From a virus: a stretch of 64,000 nucleotides of DNA. The DNA lies in IMG/VR virus record IMGVR_UViG_3300032323_003202, positions 1 to 64,000 of that record. The stretch is one strand, 5' to 3'. The notes beneath the pieces were generated by a model, which ran no database searches, had not been told where the DNA came from, and saw only the letters and a program-made list of their open reading frames with translations. Of this stretch, positions 7,569 through 16,685 are shown piece after piece. Numbering within the stretch: position 1 is the stretch's first letter; the number at the start of each line of letters is the position of its first letter. A program made the position numbers and the translations under genes.

Positions 7569-10500
7569 ATGGCAATTCAAATTGGAAAATACAAAAGACC
7601 TGGTATCTTCATTGAAGAAATTGACAGATCAATTTTTAGTGCAGCTGCAGCAGCAGAATCAATAACTAACCTTGTTATTGGTGTATCTAAAAAAGGACCA
7701 GTTAACACACCAATTAGATTAACTACTGTTACAGACTTGGAAGCAGTTTTTGGTCAATTAGATAGAAATTTAGAAAGAAAAGGATCTTTCTTTCACAGAA
7801 CTATATCAAAAATGTTAGAAACTACACCAGTTTTTGCAATGAACTTACTGGTTACTGACGATACATTAGATAAGATTGAATACAAATCTTTATCTTCATC
7901 TGCAGTTTATAAAAATGATATTAAGAGAGAAGGACCTTATAGAAGATTCTTTGATACTACAGGATTCTGGAGTAGAGATACTGAGTCATTCATTAACTTA
8001 ACAAAAGGTGATGTAGGATATGCAGATAGAGCATTAGGTTTAACTAACTTATCTGATAGACATATTTCTGTATTTGTTGTTAAGACATCTGTTACTGGTT
8101 TTGATAGAACTTTACTTGAATGGTATGGTTCTGTTGAGAAGATGCCTGCTTATGTTAGTCAATTAGACTATGCATCTGATTATATGGTTGATGTTATTGT
8201 TGTTGGTGGTGATTGGTCTAACTACCGTGAACTAGCGGTTGATTCAAGATGGGCAGCATATTTTAATACAAATGGTTTAATAAAAGGACAATTAAGAAAC
8301 TTTGCAAATGATAGAAATATCACTTTGTTAGCTTACTATGAAGGATTGTCACTTATTCCATATTTTAGAGATTTGAATGGTAGAAATATATTTATAGAAA
8401 CATCAATTAATAGAGATACTGATAAAACAGGTTTATTCTGTCAATTCAATGCAGAATTAGTTGAACAAGATTATTATACTGGTTTAGTTGACCTTATTGG
8501 TAATACATTAGCTGATACTAATGCTACTGAAATAGATTTCTTATCATATAAAGAAAAAATCACTGAAAGTGTTGAATTAACACAAGTTCCACTTGATTTA
8601 CCAGGAAATGTTACATCATTATTTGGTAATATATTTGGATTAGATGGTGATTTATATGATTCTACAATTGTTTCACCAAGTTTTGGTGGTTATGCTATAT
8701 TTACAAGTGGAACTCCAGGTACACAGACTTTATCAATAAATAGTGGTTCTTATAGTTCTGGTGCAACTGCTGAAATAGAACTTGATTATAGTGGTAGAAT
8801 TAACAATGGTGTTACATTTAGTGCAACATCTAATACTACTGATGGTATTTATGGTACTCATACAGGAGTTGGATTTACAACTGGTGATGCATTAGCAACT
8901 ATATTTATTGATACTACAAACAAATTGAAATTACAAACTATTGCTACATCTTCATTAAGTACTCAAATAGTAAGTTCTTCCGCATCAACAACATTTAGTT
9001 ATGCATTAGGAACAGCAACTGCAAGTTTTGCTTTTGGTGTTACTGGTTTAATCAATACAATTACTGTTACAAGTGAAGGTAGTAATATTGCACCTGGTGC
9101 AACATTTGCAATTCCTGCTAATACATTTGGTGCTACTTCAAGTGCATCAATATTAACAATAGGAACAAGTTCTGTTCAGGCAGAAGTTAAAAGAATTACT
9201 ATAACAAATGGTGGTTCATTAGGTGATTATACTGCAGGTACATTAACATTAGATACTGCTTCTCCTATTAATGGTACAGTTAATGTAACATTAACAACTG
9301 CAAAACAAGAAAGATATGCATCAATTGTTGATATAGTTGATGCTGGTTCTAACTATCAAATAGGTGAGACTATTACAATAAATACAATAGGTGCATTTGG
9401 AACTAATACTAATACAATATTTACACTTAGAAGTGCTAACTTAGTATCTGTATCAGACTACTCATACTATGGTCAACCTAATCATGCATTTGATCCTAAT
9501 AATGGTATACCTTTAACATCTGGTGTGATTCAGAATGGTAATTTTAGAACTGGTTATTTTGGTGAAGGTTCTGTATTTGATATTACTAGAAATGGTGGTA
9601 CTACAACAGGTTCTTCTACATATGATATAACATATGATATTGGTACCAATGCATTTGCAATTATGAATGATGTAAAAGTTAATGTTACTAGTACTTTAGG
9701 ATATAAATCATTTAGTATTTCTGTTACTGCTTATCCTGTTACTGCAATTCCAGCTACATATAGATCAGTATTTTATTTAGATACAACAGGAAATATTAAT
9801 ATCAAAAATAGTTTAGTTAAAGACATTAATCCAACTGTTAGTCAAGATGATATAGTACTTGGTTATGTTAAATTAACCGTTGTTTCAGGTAGTTTCACAA
9901 ATTGTGTATTTACTGATATATCTGTTGATGCAAATGGTTATAAAGATTTTGTATTTGGTGAAGAAATTATAGATACAAATACTCCTGACAATAGAACTGC
10001 ACCTGACTTTTATATTGAGTCATTGACTCCAGCAGATGGATTTGATTCATCTATTAAAGTTACATTTATTGGAACTAATACTGTAAGTTCATTAAGAAAC
10101 TATGCGCAATTAAGAAAGTATAAAATGTTTAACTGGTTAATTGATAAAATTGATAGTACTAATAAAAATAAACTTACATTATTAGTAGATCAAAATCCAA
10201 CATCAATGACTAAACATAGTTTAGTTGATGCTACTATTACAGACATTGAATTTTCTCCAATAAGAAACAAATCATTTGTTTTAAACTTGATGACATCATC
10301 AACAACAGATTTAGAAAATGGTTGGTTAACTTTATACACAGAAGACAATGAATTTATATTAGGTTCTAATGCTGTTGTAACAAAAGATGCCCCTGCTGAT
10401 TCTGGTATAGGTTTAACAGGTTCAGTTGGTAAATATTCTGACTTCTATTTAGAATTCTATAATGGTAAAATTAATACAGAAGATTTCTTCTATGATAATA

Positions 10501-12365
10501 GATTATATGTTGATACTAATGGGGATTCAACAGATTTAGATCCTGCAAATGATACAATTTCATTTACTTTTATAGGTGGTGAAACTGCAACAAATGATGT
10601 TTATTCAGAGTATTCTGGTTATAACTATATTATATTAAGTGAGAATATTTCTCTAACTTCACAAGAACATATTATAGTTCCTTCTTCTGAATTAAACACA
10701 GGAGTATTTACAATAGTTAATAATTCTGTTAATCCAACAGGACAAACTCCTGCACAATTAGCAATAGCATTAAATTCAAATTATAATGGTTGGTTTGCTT
10801 ATGAAGTTGCTGAGAATGTTACTTATGAGTCATTAACTGATGTGAATATTATATTTGCAGTTGATAATAAAAACTATCTTAGTATGTATATTGATACTGA
10901 TGGTAATTTACAAGCAGCATTTGTAGATGAGACATTAACTGCATCATCAACAGTTGATGTTATGGCAAATAATACATTCTATGTTCAGTCTGGATTATCA
11001 AACTTGAAACAAACTATTGAAATTGAAACTCCTACTGGATATGTTCAAGTTCCTAATAAAGTATTAGTTAATGGTGCAAGATATACTGAATTAAAAGTTG
11101 GTGATTTCTTAGAAGCAGATACTGATGGTATTGTTTTACCACTTGGTCAACAATATGCTAGAAAACTTACAAGAGTTTTAAGTAAAAGACAATATGCTTT
11201 AGATACTTCATTAACTGAAATCACTTGTGATGCTAAAATATTAAAGACAGAATTAGTTCAAGGTACTGGAGACTTTCAAACAACAAGATATGTAACTATT
11301 GACCAATATGCAACCACTTATAAAACTATTTCATTAAAAGGATTTAGAATTAGAGAAGCTTCATTACCTGATGGTACAGAAGCAAGACAAAATACTATTT
11401 TGAATTCTGTTGCTAAAGGAACTCCATTGTTCAAAGCTTTAACAAATAAAGAAGCATTTGACTTTAGATATTTAGTTGATGCATTTGGATTAGGATTAAC
11501 AGAAAGATCTAAACAACAATTAGTTGATATTTGTGGTGAGAGATTAGATGCATTTGGTTTCATTAATATGCCATCAATCAGATCATTCAAAAACTCATCT
11601 TCACCAAGTTTTGTTAACTCAGAAGGTGTATTACAAGCAGAGTTTATTGCAAAAGGAGGAGATCCAGAAAGCAATCCAGCATTCTTGTATTCATTTGGTG
11701 AAGGAACTGGTGTTTCTGCAGTAGGTTACTTTACTCCATATGTAGTGGTAAATGATAATGGTAGACCATTAAACTTCCCACCTGCATCTTATGTAGCAAC
11801 TACATATGTTAGAAAACACATTTCTAATGTTAGCTCAGTTACTCCTTGGACTATTGCAGCTGGTGTTACAAATGGTAGAGTTACAAACATTGCAGGATTA
11901 GAGATTGATTGGGATCCAACAGATATTGAGTTCTTAAATCCAGCTCAAATTAATCCAATTGTGTTGAAAAAGAATAGAGGTTTTGTTATTGAAACAGAAA
12001 ATACTGCTTTAGTATTATACAGATCTGCACTTTCTTATATTCACACTAGAGAGGTATTAATTGAACTTGAAAGAGAATTATCAAGTATGTTACTTGACTA
12101 CCAATGGAAATTCAATACTCCAGATGTTAGAGCTGAAATTAAACTAAGAGCAGATGTTATCTGTGAGACTTATGTAAGTAGAAATGGATTATTCAATTAC
12201 TTTAACAAAATGGATGATGAGAATAATACAGCAGAAATCATTGACAACCAAATTGGTGTTCTTGATACTTATGTAGAACCAATCAAAGGTATGGGAATCA
12301 TTGTAAATAACATTACAATATTAAGAACTGGTGCTATTGCAGCAGGAGGATTCTTAAATGCATAA
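7569..12365 (+). CDS. 18: Tail sheath protein (T4 gp18-like) with large insertion
   Basis: Contractile sheath subunit. The N-terminus (MAIQIGKYKRPGIFIEEID) and the segment about residues 20-340 match sheath proteins (TNLVIGVSKKGPVNTP, VTDLEAVFG, TPVFAMNLL). The C-terminal 350 residues have the conserved sheath core: FPPASYVATTYVRK, INPIVLKKNRGFVIETENTAL, YIHTREVLIELEREL, and a final strand. At 1598 residues it is about 2.4 times T4 gp18 (659). The excess is a Thr/Ser/Gly-rich beta insertion, roughly residues 365-1150, with adhesin-like repeats (GSNIAPGATFAI, GSNYQIGETITI). Own promoter upstream and a strong terminator downstream make it monocistronic. Confidence 0.95.
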   Translation: MAIQIGKYKRPGIFIEEIDRSIFSAAAAAESITNLVIGVSKKGPVNTPIRLTTVTDLEAVFGQLDRNLERKGSFFHRTISKMLETTPVFAMNLLVTDDTLDKIEYKSLSSSAVYKNDIKREGPYRRFFDTTGFWSRDTESFINLTKGDVGYADRALGLTNLSDRHISVFVVKTSVTGFDRTLLEWYGSVEKMPAYVSQLDYASDYMVDVIVVGGDWSNYRELAVDSRWAAYFNTNGLIKGQLRNFANDRNITLLAYYEGLSLIPYFRDLNGRNIFIETSINRDTDKTGLFCQFNAELVEQDYYTGLVDLIGNTLADTNATEIDFLSYKEKITESVELTQVPLDLPGNVTSLFGNIFGLDGDLYDSTIVSPSFGGYAIFTSGTPGTQTLSINSGSYSSGATAEIELDYSGRINNGVTFSATSNTTDGIYGTHTGVGFTTGDALATIFIDTTNKLKLQTIATSSLSTQIVSSSASTTFSYALGTATASFAFGVTGLINTITVTSEGSNIAPGATFAIPANTFGATSSASILTIGTSSVQAEVKRITITNGGSLGDYTAGTLTLDTASPINGTVNVTLTTAKQERYASIVDIVDAGSNYQIGETITINTIGAFGTNTNTIFTLRSANLVSVSDYSYYGQPNHAFDPNNGIPLTSGVIQNGNFRTGYFGEGSVFDITRNGGTTTGSSTYDITYDIGTNAFAIMNDVKVNVTSTLGYKSFSISVTAYPVTAIPATYRSVFYLDTTGNINIKNSLVKDINPTVSQDDIVLGYVKLTVVSGSFTNCVFTDISVDANGYKDFVFGEEIIDTNTPDNRTAPDFYIESLTPADGFDSSIKVTFIGTNTVSSLRNYAQLRKYKMFNWLIDKIDSTNKNKLTLLVDQNPTSMTKHSLVDATITDIEFSPIRNKSFVLNLMTSSTTDLENGWLTLYTEDNEFILGSNAVVTKDAPADSGIGLTGSVGKYSDFYLEFYNGKINTEDFFYDNRLYVDTNGDSTDLDPANDTISFTFIGGETATNDVYSEYSGYNYIILSENISLTSQEHIIVPSSELNTGVFTIVNNSVNPTGQTPAQLAIALNSNYNGWFAYEVAENVTYESLTDVNIIFAVDNKNYLSMYIDTDGNLQAAFVDETLTASSTVDVMANNTFYVQSGLSNLKQTIEIETPTGYVQVPNKVLVNGARYTELKVGDFLEADTDGIVLPLGQQYARKLTRVLSKRQYALDTSLTEITCDAKILKTELVQGTGDFQTTRYVTIDQYATTYKTISLKGFRIREASLPDGTEARQNTILNSVAKGTPLFKALTNKEAFDFRYLVDAFGLGLTERSKQQLVDICGERLDAFGFINMPSIRSFKNSSSPSFVNSEGVLQAEFIAKGGDPESNPAFLYSFGEGTGVSAVGYFTPYVVVNDNGRPLNFPPASYVATTYVRKHISNVSSVTPWTIAAGVTNGRVTNIAGLEIDWDPTDIEFLNPAQINPIVLKKNRGFVIETENTALVLYRSALSYIHTREVLIELERELSSMLLDYQWKFNTPDVRAEIKLRADVICETYVSRNGLFNYFNKMDDENNTAEIIDNQIGVLDTYVEPIKGMGIIVNNITILRTGAIAAGGFLNA

Positions 12366-12382
12366 TTCATAATAAATTAAAT

Positions 12383-12415
12383 AAAAAACCCTTAGAGAAA
12401 TCTAAGGGTTTTTTT
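12383..12415 (+). terminator. Intrinsic terminator after the sheath gene
   Basis: AAAAAACCCTTAGA, loop GAAA, TCTAAGGGTTTTTT: a 14-bp stem with a stable GNRA-type loop and a T run. Its 20-nt core occurs again, inverted, at 25439-25458. Confidence 0.9.
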
Positions 12416-12468
12416 GTAAACATAATTTAGATTATTTTATATAATAAACATAGAGAAAGAATACATAT

Positions 12469-12477
12469 CAATATATA
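12469..12477 (+). promoter_or_regulatory. TATA-box promoter, long-leader type
   Basis: CAATATATAATATG precedes an A-rich leader (AGAAAAAAATAATAAAATAA) before the ATG at 12506. Confidence 0.45.
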
Positions 12478-12505
12478 ATATGTAGAAAAAAATAATAAAA
12501 TAAAT

Positions 12506-13450
12506 ATGTCAAATAAAAAAGATGAGATGTCAGAAGAAGATTACTTAAAAAGACACTTAGGAGATATGGAAGCTGGTAAAAATACACCTTTTTCATCAGA
12601 TATTCCTTTTAATAAAGAACCTCAAGTTGAGGTAGCAAGAGTTGATGATTTACAATATTTCAATTGTGATATTAGAGAATTACCTTGTGGTCAATTCTAT
12701 CCAACAGGAACTTTATTTATGGTAAGACCTGCTAAAGTAAAAGAAATTCAAGCATACTCAATGGTTGATGATAACAATTTCTATGATATTGTAGAGAAAA
12801 TGAATGACATGTTACAAGCATGTGTTAGAATTAAATATCCAGATGGTAAAATTGGTTCATTTTTAGAAGTAAAGGATCAAGACAGATTATTCTTAATTTT
12901 CTTAATTAGAGAATTAACATTCCAACAAGGTAATACATTGAATGTTCCTGCAGTAAATTCTAAAGGTGAAGAAGTTCAAATTGAATTAACTAGAAAAAAC
13001 TTTGTTTTTCACAAAATTGATGATAATTTAGGTAAGTATTTCAGCACTGCACGTAATTGTTATTATTTTGAAACTAAGTCAGGTGGTCAATTTGAATTAA
13101 CACCACCAAATATTGGTTTACAAAAGTCATTTACTGATTATATTATCAAAGAAAATAACAATAAAGTTACACCAAACTTATCATTTTTGAAAATTATACC
13201 ATTTATGTTAGGTAATAGAACAAGTATTACTTATGATGGAATTAAAGCTAAACTTGTAGAGTTTCAAAATATGAGTGATACTGACTTTCAGTTTTTAAAT
13301 GCTGCAGTTGGTAAATTAACATTTGGTATCAAAGAATTAAAAAAGGTTTTTGATGACGGTGAGGAGGTCGTGGCAGAAATGCAGTTTCCCAACGGAACAT
13401 CAAGTATTTTCGTTATTCATGATGCCTTTGAAGCATATATTAAAGAATAA
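12506..13450 (+). CDS. gp26-type baseplate or tail-assembly protein
   Basis: 314 residues resembling the T4_baseplate family (PF12322, T4 gp26): a disordered charged N-terminus, then ELPCGQFYPTGTLFMVRPAKVKEIQAY, IKYPDG, RLFLIFLIRELTF and a helical C-terminal half. T4 gp26 (208 residues) is a hub-associated protein; in other phages the family acts like a tail-assembly chaperone. The C-terminal 35 codons are unusual: a locally GC-rich patch (13355-13400) contains GAGGAGGT and codons such as CCC, AAC, GTC and GTG that are rare elsewhere here. The downstream overlapping frame may be its partner or a frameshift extension. Confidence 0.85.
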   Translation: MSNKKDEMSEEDYLKRHLGDMEAGKNTPFSSDIPFNKEPQVEVARVDDLQYFNCDIRELPCGQFYPTGTLFMVRPAKVKEIQAYSMVDDNNFYDIVEKMNDMLQACVRIKYPDGKIGSFLEVKDQDRLFLIFLIRELTFQQGNTLNVPAVNSKGEEVQIELTRKNFVFHKIDDNLGKYFSTARNCYYFETKSGGQFELTPPNIGLQKSFTDYIIKENNNKVTPNLSFLKIIPFMLGNRTSITYDGIKAKLVEFQNMSDTDFQFLNAAVGKLTFGIKELKKVFDDGEEVVAEMQFPNGTSSIFVIHDAFEAYIKE

Positions 13451-13490
13451 GTTACTACTTCAAAAACACTTTCATACACAGGAAATTTCT

Positions 13491-13673
13491 ATGGATGAGT
13501 GGCCTTATTGGATGTTAGAAGAAAATATTAACATTGTAAATGAAATCATTGAGGAAGAAGATAATCAACGTAAAAAAGATGAGGAATCTCAATCAGCATC
13601 AATGCCTGATACAGGTTCAATGATGAAAAGTGCACAGAATATGACAAGTAATATGCAAATGCCAAAGTTCTAA
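13491..13673 (+). CDS. Small tail-assembly protein, possibly frameshift-fused to the gp26-type gene
   Basis: 60 residues from the ATG at 13491: MDEWPYWMLEENINIVNEII, then an acidic, Ser/Met-rich disordered tail. The Trp/Pro/Tyr motif followed by a helix is typical of C-terminal extensions of tail-assembly chaperones. The frame stays open upstream to 13350, overlapping the gp26-type gene in the +1 frame, and the 13 codons before the ATG also look coding (LLLQKHFHTQEIS). It may therefore be made both alone (AGGAA lies 8 nt before the ATG) and as a +1 frameshift extension near AAA-G at 13443-13446. T4 gp51 is the positional analogue. Confidence 0.7.
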   Translation: MDEWPYWMLEENINIVNEIIEEEDNQRKKDEESQSASMPDTGSMMKSAQNMTSNMQMPKF

Positions 13674-13676
13674 AAT

Positions 13677-13707
13677 AAAAAAAATCCATCAAATGATGGA
13701 TTTTTTT
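13677..13707. terminator. Bidirectional intrinsic terminator
   Basis: A-run plus ATCCATC, loop AAAT, GATGGAT plus T-run between convergent genes ending at 13673 and 13721. Confidence 0.85.
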
Positions 13708-13720
13708 ATTTTAAATTAAA

Positions 13721-14134
13721 CTATTCTTTTAATCTTTGACAAGGTAATTTACTATAACCAGAACCCCAGTAAAAGGCACTACCTTTTGATAATTCTAAAT
13801 ATTCTATTAATATATTTCTATCAAGTTCAATATCCTCTCCCCAAGAATCTTTTATCTTTTGTGGTATTGACTTCTGTGTTTTATTTTTATGTTCTTTTCT
13901 CATATATTGAGAAACTTCATTAAGAATTATTTTTGAATCTTCAGTCATATCAGATATTTTCTTACCTGACTTCAACTCACTTATCAATTTATCTACTTTT
14001 TCATTAAAAAGATAACATAAACCAATATAAAGGTGATTTTTTATTTCCTTATCAATGGTTTTGCCACTCTTTAGACTTTCTAAATCCTTTATTTTTACAA
14101 TTCTACTTTCATTAAATACCTTTATGTGTTTCAT
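13721..14134 (-). CDS. Tagged hypothetical protein
   Basis: 137 residues starting MKHIKVFNESRIVK, a variant of the shared tag (hydrophobic-F-N-E/S). The remainder is helical and strongly charged (Lys/Glu/Asp) with an aromatic C-terminus (FYWGSGYSK). No domain recognised. It lies between a bidirectional terminator and the tail tube gene, both read leftward. Inferred to be a head-packaged protein because of the tag. Confidence 0.8.
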   Translation of the reverse strand: MKHIKVFNESRIVKIKDLESLKSGKTIDKEIKNHLYIGLCYLFNEKVDKLISELKSGKKISDMTEDSKIILNEVSQYMRKEHKNKTQKSIPQKIKDSWGEDIELDRNILIEYLELSKGSAFYWGSGYSKLPCQRLKE

Positions 14135-14163
14135 AACTTTATTAAAAATTGATTATTAAATTA

Positions 14164-14784
14164 TTAATAACCTGAAACCAATGGAGGACTGATTGTAAAG
14201 TTATTATCAATGTATTCATCAATGAAGTAATCATAAACAAAATCACAAATAACTTCACCAACAATATCATTTTGTGACCAATCTAATTCATATCCTGCAA
14301 CTTTTTTAATCTGACAGTTTTGGAATGTAACTCTTCTTAATACAACACCTTTTTTATCATGTTGATTAACAATAATAGTACCAATTAAATCACTTTTATA
14401 GTGAAGTGCGCCATTTTGAGAATTGAATAGTAAATCATACCATGCTTTCATAGTATTCCAGTTTTCAATAGAACCTTGTTGATTAACATTAATCTGAATA
14501 GGAATACTAATCTCACCATCAGTTTTAGATGGTGTAGTTTGAAATACTCTTGTTGAATATTTGAACCTTTGTTGTTTCTGAGTAACATCAAACTCAGTTA
14601 ATGCAAGATTAATTTTAGTTGCATTTTGTAACAATAAGATTGGATCTCTACCTTGTGCTTGTAAAAGTACAGGTAAGATGAATGTAATCTCAAATAAATT
14701 TTTGTACAATACTTCATCTGGTAGTGTTCCAGGTCCCCCTGGTGAGCCTACACCTTGTATCTGTGTATAATGTGGTAATGGCAT
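14164..14784 (-). CDS. 19: Tail tube protein (T4 gp19-like)
   Basis: 206 residues; T4 gp19 has 163. After a Pro/Gly-rich start (residues 1-22) it shows the tube fold pattern: VLYKNLFEITFILP, a central beta segment around FKYSTRVFQ, the NWNTMKAWYDLLFN helix and the C-terminal KKGVVLRRVTFQNCQIKKV strand followed by a GYELDWSQND loop. This corresponds to the gp19 tail-tube family (PF06841). Unlike T4, tube and sheath genes are on opposite strands and 1.8 kb apart. TATA box 42 nt upstream at 14826-14838. Confidence 0.9.
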   Translation of the reverse strand: MPLPHYTQIQGVGSPGGPGTLPDEVLYKNLFEITFILPVLLQAQGRDPILLLQNATKINLALTEFDVTQKQQRFKYSTRVFQTTPSKTDGEISIPIQINVNQQGSIENWNTMKAWYDLLFNSQNGALHYKSDLIGTIIVNQHDKKGVVLRRVTFQNCQIKKVAGYELDWSQNDIVGEVICDFVYDYFIDEYIDNNFTISPPLVSGY

Positions 14785-14825
14785 GTGTTTTTTATTATTT
14801 TTTAGTTAACTTCTAAAGTTATTAA

Positions 14826-14838
14826 ATTATATATTAAA
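14826..14838 (-). promoter_or_regulatory. TATA-box promoter of the tail tube gene
   Basis: On the minus strand TTTAATATATAAT precedes a 41-nt leader and the ATG at 14784; long-leader type as for other virion genes. Confidence 0.5.
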
Positions 14839-14938
14839 TATTTTAATTTCTCTTACTACTATATATTAGTATAAAAAAATGCTTTTTTTCTAACTTATTA
14901 CTTAAAATACCATATAAATAAAAAATAATTATGTAGTA

Positions 14939-16060
14939 ATGAAAGTTTATATGATAACTGATACCCATTTTGGTATTTACTTAAATAATTTAGATAAATG
15001 GCAGAATATGATGGAATCAACTTTCTATAATTTTGTAATTCCTTATTTAAAAGAAAATGTTAAACCAGGTGATGTGTTAATACACCTTGGAGATTTATTT
15101 GATAATAGAAATAGTATTCCTATTATTACAATGAACAAAGTAGAAAAGATACTTACTGAATTGTCAAAAATATTACCTGTTCATATTATGGTTGGTAACC
15201 ATGACCTTTTCAATAAAGGAACAAATGAAGTTAATTCTGTAAGATTGTATGGTTATATTGATAATATAACAGTACATCAAAAAACAACCACTTTAGAATT
15301 AGGTGGTAAAAAAATTGTTCTAATGCCTTGGGTTGAAAAAAGATTGGATATGATAAATGAAATTGCAATCAATCCAGGTGATTACTTAATGTGTCACTCA
15401 GACTTAAATGGTTGTAAAATGCACCTAAACTCAGTTGCACATAGAAATGCTGATAAGATTAATGTAGAAGACTTTGGTAAGTATTCAAGAGTATTCTCAG
15501 GCCATATTCATATTCGACAAATTCAAAAAAACTTTACATTCATAGGTTCATTGTATCAAATGGATAGAAATGATTATAATGATCAAAAAGGAATAACTGT
15601 ATTAGATTTAGAAGAAGATGAAGTAGATTTTATTCCAAATACTTATTCACCTGTTTTCAGAAAACATAAAGTTATTAGTGAGAAAGATGTTGAAGAATTA
15701 GACTTATTAAAGAACTCTAATGATTATATTGATATTTCAATATCAAATAACTTGTTAATATCAAACAGAAAGTTAAGAAGAAAATTAGAAATGATATTAG
15801 AGAATGGTTCTTTTGCATCAGTTGATTATATTGATGATATTGTTCTAACACCAGAGGAAGAAGAAAAGAAAAAAGAAGAGGAAGAAGAATTTGATGAAGC
15901 TAATTTAGACATCTCTATACAACTTGATTATGGAGATTACATAAAAGAGTATATTTTGAAACAAAAGTATGATAATGAAAAATTCAAAAGTGGTGTAATG
16001 ACTGAGTTTGATGAAGTTATTAGAATTTATAATGAGAACTTTAGTTCTAAAAAAGATTAA
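14939..16060 (+). CDS. 47: Recombination nuclease subunit SbcD/Mre11-like (T4 gp47)
   Basis: 373 residues; T4 gp47 has 339. All metallophosphoesterase motifs are present: D8-x-H10 (ITDTHFG), GDLFDNR at 51-57, GNHD at 86-89, CHSD near 153 and SGHIH near 184-188. With gp46 it resects DNA ends for recombination-dependent replication; gp46 is not in the window. Residues 300-320 are an acidic/lysine linker (EEEEKKKEEEEEF), followed by a C-terminal capping domain. Followed after 2 bp by a small gene. Confidence 0.95.
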   Translation: MKVYMITDTHFGIYLNNLDKWQNMMESTFYNFVIPYLKENVKPGDVLIHLGDLFDNRNSIPIITMNKVEKILTELSKILPVHIMVGNHDLFNKGTNEVNSVRLYGYIDNITVHQKTTTLELGGKKIVLMPWVEKRLDMINEIAINPGDYLMCHSDLNGCKMHLNSVAHRNADKINVEDFGKYSRVFSGHIHIRQIQKNFTFIGSLYQMDRNDYNDQKGITVLDLEEDEVDFIPNTYSPVFRKHKVISEKDVEELDLLKNSNDYIDISISNNLLISNRKLRRKLEMILENGSFASVDYIDDIVLTPEEEEKKKEEEEEFDEANLDISIQLDYGDYIKEYILKQKYDNEKFKSGVMTEFDEVIRIYNENFSSKKD

Positions 16061-16062
16061 TT

Positions 16063-16269
16063 ATGGAAACAACTGCATGTATAGTATTTAATAGGGTAAA
16101 ATCAGGAACACCTTATGATAGAAAGTTAAAATTGTATTCTGAGAAGTATTTAACTAAAGTAGTTAAAAAACTTGAAGAAGAAGAGGAATATGAAAAATGT
16201 TCTATTCTATCTGGATATATTAAAGAAAGATTCAATCATGAATTAAATTATAAAAACCCTATTATATAA
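16063..16269 (+). CDS. Small UVR-like hypothetical protein
   Basis: 68 residues. The C-terminal half (KLEEEEEYEKCSILSGYIKERFNHE) resembles the UVR-type helical hairpin used for protein contacts, for example in UvrB. The N-terminal half is basic with alternating hydrophobics. It follows the gp47-like gene by 2 bp, so it is co-transcribed and could be an accessory of the nuclease complex; that is inference from position. Its 3' end overlaps the terminator stem. Confidence 0.75.
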   Translation: METTACIVFNRVKSGTPYDRKLKLYSEKYLTKVVKKLEEEEEYEKCSILSGYIKERFNHELNYKNPII

Positions 16270-16279
16270 TAGGGTTTTT
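16252..16279. terminator. Bidirectional intrinsic terminator
   Basis: AAAAACCCTATTA/TAATAGGGTTTTT hairpin overlapping the end of the gene at 16269 and just before the convergent small gene at 16285. Confidence 0.85.
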
Positions 16280-16284
16280 ATTTT

Positions 16285-16428
16285 TTAAAATTTTATGAAT
16301 AGTACTTGTACCAGTATACCAAGTTGAAGAGCTATGGTAGTTTTATCATCTGGTTTTTTCCAAGTAATTTCAAACTTCATCTCATTTTCATTTAGTATGA
16401 ATGATTCATATACTTTTAAATACTTCAT
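16285..16428 (-). CDS. Tagged micro-protein (47 residues)
   Basis: The start MKYLKVYESFILNENEM is a textbook copy of the shared tag, with V-Y-E/S and L-N-E-type sites. Then follow about 20 polar residues (KFEITWKKPDDKT) and a hydrophobic C-terminus (TIALQLGILVQVLFIKF) that could insert in a membrane. The ATG overlaps the TGA of the upstream cupin-like gene (ATGA), so translation is coupled. Too short for routine gene calling but clearly part of the leftward tagged cluster. Confidence 0.75.
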   Translation of the reverse strand: MKYLKVYESFILNENEMKFEITWKKPDDKTTIALQLGILVQVLFIKF

Positions 16429-16685
16429 AACTTTTGTAATTTTATTTTCAAGTCTCCAGTTCCTTTTATAACTCTGTGATAAACACCCATTGGTATAAAA
16501 ACTTCACCTTGAATAACTTTTGGTAATTCATCATCTAATTGTATTTTCCAATCTGTTTCACCAATAGATTCAATTATTCTATCTTCTCTATCACGATGCC
16601 ACATAAACTCACCAGAGTCAGTATCTTGTTTAAACTCTCTGATAAATACATTATCTGACATTACTTCTTCTTTAAATGGTAACAT
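16425..16685 (-). CDS. Cupin-like conserved phage protein
   Basis: 86 residues with the pattern FMWHRDREDRIIESIGETDW, then LDDELP and FIPMGVYHRVIKGTGDLKIKL. The WHRD...DW...FIP...HR.IKG.GDL pattern is a small conserved protein of T4-like phages with a single-domain cupin (double-stranded beta-helix) look; the two His residues could bind a metal. No signal peptide. The ATG overlaps the upstream stop (TAATG), favouring 16685; an in-frame ATG at 16661 (MSDNVFIREF) is possible. Biochemical function unknown. Confidence 0.85.
   Translation of the reverse strand: MLPFKEEVMSDNVFIREFKQDTDSGEFMWHRDREDRIIESIGETDWKIQLDDELPKVIQGEVFIPMGVYHRVIKGTGDLKIKLQKL

Noticed and set aside
11318-11674. Minus-strand frame within the sheath gene
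   Set aside because: Lies opposite the conserved C-terminal sheath domain and has no start signal.
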